Shown in pieces: positions 58,181 to 64,000 of a stretch of DNA of 64,000 nucleotides. Under the pieces are notes generated by a model. The model did no database searches. It was not told where the DNA came from and was given only the letters and a program-made list of their open reading frames with translations. The stretch is from Ursus arctos. Taxonomy: Eukaryota > Chordata > Mammalia > Carnivora > Ursidae. The position numbers were made by a program, and so were the translations under genes. Position 1 is the first letter of the stretch. The number at the start of each line of letters is the position of its first letter. The stretch covers positions 35,162-99,161 of the forward strand of contig NW_026622772.1 of assembly GCF_023065955.2 (NCBI RefSeq), written 5' to 3'.

Positions 58181-61100
58181 CTGTAAAACATTGTGGGTGA
58201 TTAAAAAAAAAAAGGTAGTTGTTAGAGGAGAAATATTCCTGAACAGACATTGAGAAACACCAGATTACAGTAGAACTGTGGCTTCATGTGATATCTGTCA
58301 GCATAGCTAAGACCCATTTCGTCTTTAGCTGCCCCATCTCGATATTGATCCTGAGTTGGTAGTTAAATCTCCTATTTATTAATTTTTTTCAAGTAAATTT
58401 TGGCTGTGATTCACATCTTTCCCTTCTGTACTTAGGCAATTATTTTTTTTAACATAAATACAGGTTTTTAAATTCATCTTTTGAGTTTGAGATCTAACTT
58501 CACACCGTGATATTTAAGCTTAGTTTTATTATATTATGCTTCTTCTCAGCCCTGTGAAATCTGCATATTTGATGAGAATACATTTTACATTTTAATTACA
58601 GCTGAAATAATTATGCTAATTGTTAAGTATAAGTGTACTATGTATATGTAAAGTATTTCACTTAATTTTCATAGGTTGGGTAATGGGCAAAGTCAAAACA
58701 GCTATTGCAAGAAAGAAGACACTTTTATAACTTAAATGTTGGCTCATGTAAAGGCAATTGAAATCTCTCCAAAGTATGAAAGGTTGGAGTAAAACCAGTC
58801 AGACTGAAGGAGAATTTGAGTACTCTCTTGCAAAGTGCTCAAAAACAAACTGTGGGAGATCCTTAAATAAGAAAGGAAGCTCGCTAGGGAATCAATTGGA
58901 CCACTTGTTCAGAGTCAATTTGGGCTTCAGCAATGGAAAATGGATAGACTAATATGTTTTTTGTCTATATATTGAAGATGTGAGGAACGGAATGTTATTA
59001 TTAAAATGTCCCTGAAGATGTTTATATTTGGTACTTTCTGTTACATTGTAGACCTTAGCTACTTCACACATTACTATTTGTACAGCTGAACACGACCTAT
59101 TAGTCTGGAACATCATTCAGTAATCATAAATGTGCTTGGTAAAGTCCCAAAGTAATTTCTAAAATGCCTTCTGGTCCAAAGTAATTTTCTTTATCACTGG
59201 AGAAATGATTGAGATTACATGAAGTATTTCCTCAGAGCCAATGGGGAGCAATAAGGAGCATAAAATGCTAGCTTTCATTCTTTGGGTCTATGTATTTATT
59301 CTTTCATTCCATAGATGTTTATTTAGCATCTTCTATGCTGGGGGAATACCTTCCTCAAGCATTTCACCATCTGTTGGTGTTCATAGTCTCTTCCACAGCT
59401 AAAGCTGTGTGTGACTCCTTGTTCTGACCTGGCCATCATCTCCCCCGTGTCCCCCCCCCCCTGCCGTGAGTGTGTCCACTACTCTGGTGGTCTAACTGGA
59501 GGCAACCATCTTAATGTACATTGTGGAAAAAAGGCCATATTGGCTGCTGCAATGTTTATAAAGCACTGTCAGTAAGCAAATGATTGGGCAGTGCAATGAC
59601 TGGGTAAACCTAGCATCTGCTTTGAAAGAACAGTTCATTCACCCTACCATTATTGAGGAATTACATCCTAGGAATTACATTTTGGTCGATCTCTGTTTTA
59701 TTTAAATATTTCAATGACTATCTAGTTCCCTGGCCTAAAATGCAATGCAGAGAGAGGTGTGTTTAAAATGTTATCTTAAAGTTTAGAGGCAAAGTTGGAT
59801 ATGTTATTTTTGGAAATTGCTCCTTTATTAGAATGTATAATTTTTATTTATTTTCTGTTTCTTATTTTTGGTGTGCCAGAATTAGAATGCAATGATCATT
59901 AAAATAAGGATTTTGTGTGTTGCGTTTATTGCTCTATCCCCAGGGCCTGGTGCAGAGCAGGTGCTCTAAAAATTTATTTTCCCAGTGATTGAAATGAAAA
60001 ATAAAATTCTCTTTAGCAGGCATTAAAACAAATCAAAACAACTTCTCCCACATATATTCAATGATTTAGGGGTCACAGAAAGGTGAGTTAGGGCAAGGTA
60101 CTACAGATAATACTTGGGCATCAAAAGGCATTCTGCATTTCTATTTTGTGCAGGAGAGTTAATTTGAAGGGCAGAGAGGATCTCCTTTTTTCCACTACTA
60201 ATTTCAGAGTTGTTGGATACAAAAATAAGTCCAAGTATATGAATTGGATCTTGTCATTACTTTATCCCAAATCTTAAGGTCATGTGTCTCAATAGACAAG
60301 CATTGTCACATATGCCTGAGAAGTCAACATCCATTTGTTGAACTGATACTGTCTCTCTTAAAGGCAAGCAGAGCCTGAAACAGGAATTCGGGTGTCTGTG
60401 ATTTATTGAGGAAATACCCTTCAGGGAAAAATTCTTTAAGGAAGAAAGTGAAACAGGAAAAGGCGAAGAAGGGAAAAGGGCGAAAGAACCAGCAAGGATG
60501 TGGTGTTAGATGAAGTCTAACCTTGGTCTGATACATGGATGCTGGATATATGTATGGGGGCTTTGGCCGTGGGGAAATCTGGAGTATTAACTTCATAAAA
60601 GGTAAGGGGGTTGAACTTTGGAACCCCAGACTCATTCAGTCATTGACTGGGGGCTGTGGTTGGGGTAGAGGTGGGGAGGACAGGGTAGCTCCTACCAACT
60701 GAGAGCATTTCTGGAGAAGGTTGCAGCTGTGAACTTTTAACTGCCAACACAATGGAATTCTACCCTTGGGCTCAGGGTAGGGTTAAGGTGAGGTACTTTG
60801 AATTAGAGACGGTCTTCACAAGTACCAGGACCAAAAGAGTTTGCTGAAGCAGTGTTAAAAAAAAATAGAAATTATAGGAATTATAGCAGCAGATACTGAC
60901 TTTGCCTTTCTTTTGACACAGGTTGTATTTCCTGTAAGACAATAAAGTTATAAATGATTTAGCTGGATAGAGATAGAATTTCTGTGTTGATTTATATAAA
61001 AACTCATGGCACCTCATACTTTATCACCAGTTGCTTTCCCTCTGATTATAGCTTCTGTCAGGCTACAGCTCATCATGTGTCTGAGGTTGGAATGCCTGGA

Positions 61101-62673
61101 AGTGACAGTTCTATGAGAAGAACTTACTCTAAATCAAAAGCAGAATCAAGTTCAATTTCTCTGACAATGGGCTCTTGAAAGGCTCTGAAGAACAATAGTT
61201 AGTTGTAGGATTTAAGGTTCTCTGGCCTTGTGGATTTTCCTCCTAGCAAGGAACGCTGACTTTTCATACAAGTCTCTATGTGAGACCTTGTATTTGCTCG
61301 ATGGCTTTAGTTGAAGTACACCCAGTCTCTGGGGGACTGCCGCTCACCAGTAGCTATGAAAGTTGCCTTATTTGAATAAATATTAACGACGTGTAAAATT
61401 CTGATGATGCCAATCGTCCATCAGCGGTTACTACTACACTCTCTAAAAACGGTCAGTCCAGAGAAAACAGTCATTTGGAAATTACCTCTGTTTTAAGTCT
61501 CCAACTTTATTTCATTATTTTTCAGTGCACTGTTGTTTTCAAAACACTTGTGATATGTATTAAGGTTCATTGGTCATCCTATACTCTGTTTAAAGGCTCG
61601 AAAGTATATTGCTCCTAATACACATAAATCACAAGTGTCATTAGTTTAGATTGCACAATGATTGGACACAACTTACGTTTAAAATATCTTTAAACGATTT
61701 AAAACATAACTGTATTATGAAATGTTTAGACATGAGGGAAAAAAACCAATCATTTATAATTTTACTCTCCATATAATTTTGTGTTTTTTCCCCTGCAAAC
61801 TCCTTTGTTCCTCACAGCTTTAAATGGAGCTTGTTCAGTTTTATTGAGCTGCTTTAGCACTTGTGTCAAGAACATGGCCCAAAGTATTTATTATCTATAA
61901 TCACCATTTTCAAAAAGGCTTTTTCCCCCCCTGCATAGAAACAACACATGTACTCATTGGAGAAAATGAGAAAGAATAAAAAGTTAATCAATATCTCCCT
62001 GAAAACCTATCCCCCCATTCTACCCCTGACCCTATGGTTCACAGTCTGAACCTTCTTGAGTGTGGCTGGCAGAGGATGTTGTCCTGATGACCTCTCGTGG
62101 GGCCTGGTTAAGCCGGGGTTAGGTCTCGAGTATTTATGCGGACATCATTACATCAGCTTTCCTAACAGTATGTGAAGCTGTCTACTTCAGCAGCTCTACC
62201 TCAGCCTCCTTATGTGTTGACTTTACCTTGGCCCCTCTCAGAACAGACTAATTCTTTTTTTCTTTTTTGACTGGTCTGCTTCTACCCTATGTGTTACGTC
62301 AGATATTGGGTCTTCTCACTGGTTCGTTTCGCTGGAATTCCTAGGTAGAGGAGTGGAGGGTCCAATAAGTTCAACTGTTTTTGTTAAGTAAATATTCTCT
62401 GGCCAAGTCTTACTGATAAGCACATAGTGATAATTAATTATGTAATTTAAAATAAAGGATATTCAACATATAACCTAACTGTAACCATTTTGACTGTTAC
62501 CTCTCTTTCTCTAAGAGGAGAAAAATTATAAATGCTCTGTTGAAAATTCCTAATACACAGATGGATAGTTGGTTCTCCTTTTCTTATACTCCAAACTGAT
62601 ATGATGAAATTAGACTTTTAGAAGTCTGTTTAATAAATGGTCATGTGGTTTTTTGGTAGGGGAATTTGCCTGT
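58181..62673. other. Mostly unassigned DNA
   Basis: Short L2/MIR traces: minus-strand 3' end at about 59288-59345 ('agatgtttatttagcatctt') and plus-strand end at about 59925-59985 ('ctatccccagggcctggtgc'). An 11-base C run lies at 59451-59461. A GC-richer patch at about 60340-60780 may be part of an old LTR, but I cannot name it. A weak plus-strand exon-like patch lies at 61062-61178 (see findings). Confidence 0.45.
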
Positions 62674-62679
62674 TTATTT

Positions 62680-63850
62680 ATTTATTTTCTTAACTATGGT
62701 GTTTATTATTGAGATGCAGTAGACATATGATATTGTGTATGCATGGTATACAGTGGTATACAACATGATGCTTTGATACAGGTATATATTGTGAAGTGGT
62801 TACCATAAGGTTAGTTAACACCTGCATCACTTCACATAATTACTATTTTTTGTGTGTGTGCATGGTAAGAATATTTAAGTCCTACTCTCTTCACAACTTT
62901 CAAGTCTATAATTTTAACTATAGTCACCATTACATAGATCTGCAGAACATTATTAGATCACCAGACCTTATTCATTTTATAACTGTAAGTTTGTACCCTT
63001 TGCAAACCGCATTACCCTCAACCCAAGCCCCTGTCAACCACCATTCTAATCTCTGTTTCTATAGAGTTTGGCTTTTTTAGATTCCATATATAAGTGATAC
63101 CACACATGGACACCTGGGTGGCTCAGTCAGTTAGGCATCTGCCTTCGGCTCAGGTTATAATCCTAGGGTCCTGGGATCGAGTCCTGCATTAGGCTTCTTG
63201 CCCAGCGGGGAGTCTGCTTCTCCCTCTGTCCCTCCCCCTGCTTGTGCTCGCATGTGCGCTCTCTCTCTCTTTCTGACAAATGAATAAAATCCTAAAAAAA
63301 AAAAAAAGTAATACCATACAGTTTTTGCCTTTCTCTGCCCGATTTATTTCACTTAGCACAATGCCTTCAAATTTCATTCATATTGTCACAAATGTCAGGA
63401 TGTCCTTTTTATTGCTGAATAATATCCCATCATGTATATACATACCAAATATTCTTTATGCTTTCATCCATTGATGGACACCTAGGTTCTTTCCATGTCT
63501 TAGCTAATGTGAATAATGCTGCTGTGAACATGGAAGTGCAGCTATCTCTTTGAGATAATGATTTCATTTTCTTTGATAATATACCTAGAAATGGATTGTT
63601 GGATTATAAGGGTACTTCTATTTTTAATTTTTTGAGAAACTTCCATACTGTTTTCCATCGTGGCTGCACCAGTTCGCATACCCACTATGAGTACACATGT
63701 TCCCTTTTCTCCACATCTCACTAACACTTGTTATCTCTTGTTATTTTGGTAAAAGCCATTCAACAGGTGTGAGGTGCTGTCTCAGGGTGGTTTTGTTTGC
63801 ATTTCCCTAACAATGAGTGACCATGGGCATCTTTCATGTACCTGTTGACC
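62680..63850 (-). mobile_element. 5'-truncated old L1, minus strand, with a nested SINE
   Basis: Antisense L1 3'UTR and ORF2 end: 'tattattgagatgcagtaga', 'gaagtggttaccataaggtt', 'tgtttctatagagtttggct', then after the SINE 'cttagcacaatgccttcaaa', 'ctgctgtgaacatggaagtg', 'gtggctgcaccagttcgcat' and 'aggtgtgaggtgctgtctca'. Same general age class as the L1 at 8.6 kb. Flanking duplication not visible. Confidence 0.9.
63107..63305 (+). mobile_element. SINEC SINE inside the L1 tail, plus strand
   Basis: 'tggacacctgggtggctcag', 'gtcctgggatcgagtcctgc', 'cagcggggagtctgcttctc', 'gacaaatgaataaaatcc' and poly-A. Target duplications AAGTGATACCACACA (63092-63106) and AAGTAATACCATACA (63306-63320) are copies of the host L1 sequence. 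Confidence 0.95.
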
Positions 63851-64000
63851 TTAATTGTAGTATTTATGCTTAATAATCTGTTAGTGGGATTAACAAAATA
63901 TCTTCATCATGCACACTGCAAATATTTGCAGCTTATTAAATATTATTTTTATGGTGGTTACATTACCTTTCCATAATTATTTATAAAATTTGCATTCTTT

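Noticed and set aside
60340..60780. Possible LTR antisense segment
   Set aside because: The purine-rich sequence resembles an LTR in style, but I cannot place ends, a poly-A signal or a family, so it is not listed as one.
1..64000. CRISPR arrays, bacterial operons, rRNA, functional tRNA genes, replication origins
   Set aside because: None seen. The repeats are eukaryotic transposons; tRNA-like parts are the heads of SINEs.

Overview
This is mammalian nuclear DNA that is AT-rich and packed with repeats. I find no intact, conventional protein-coding gene. Fifteen tRNA-derived SINEs of the Carnivora-specific SINEC type identify the host as a carnivoran. Two of them (39891-40102 and 42273-42477) carry the 'gcgttctgggatcgagcccc' body and the long pyrimidine 3' half that I associate with the bear/giant panda branch, so Ursidae is the best guess (moderate confidence). 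The layout, sparse exon-like signals in a sea of old repeats, fits an intergenic region or the inside of a very large intron.

Layout. 1-8.5 kb: mostly unassigned DNA with two SINEs, a hAT-like DNA element, an L1 3' stub, a MIR and a sense L2. 8.6-15.5 kb: a nearly complete, old, minus-strand LINE-1 whose 5' end is a GC-rich array of about 70-bp units, with two SINEs inside it. 17.4-22.1 kb: a MaLR LTR, a hAT element and a long antisense L2 split by an old L1M/HAL1 piece and a second MaLR LTR. 24-27.5 kb: old L1M/HAL1 with nested SINEs, another antisense L2 and more SINEs. 28-37 kb: MIR/L2/HAL1 debris and a 5'-truncated carnivore L1 with its target duplication. 37.6-39.65 kb: a processed pseudogene of cathepsin C (CTSC) that landed inside a MIR and split it. 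39.9-44.4 kb: a SINE nested in an opposite-strand SINE, a young SINE with a perfect 15-bp duplication, a MIR and a solo retroviral LTR. 45.6-51.6 kb: a full-length plus-strand L1 with an intact 300-codon ORF1 and a broken ORF2. 51.7-57.9 kb: SINEs, an antisense L2 and a Tigger/MER2 element flanked by TA. 58-62.6 kb: mostly unassigned sequence holding the best candidate for a genuine host exon (58054-58180, minus strand). 62.7-63.85 kb: another minus-strand L1 tail with a SINE in it.

The genes do not form a pathway. The functional logic is retrotransposition: L1 machinery explains the L1 copies, the SINEs and the CTSC retrocopy, and many still show target-site duplications. I see no undescribed system. 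The items most worth checking are the minus-strand exon at 58 kb, the CTSC retrocopy inside a MIR, the full-length L1 with intact ORF1 and a 221-codon antisense frame in its 5'UTR, and the monomer-like array at the 5' end of the older L1.
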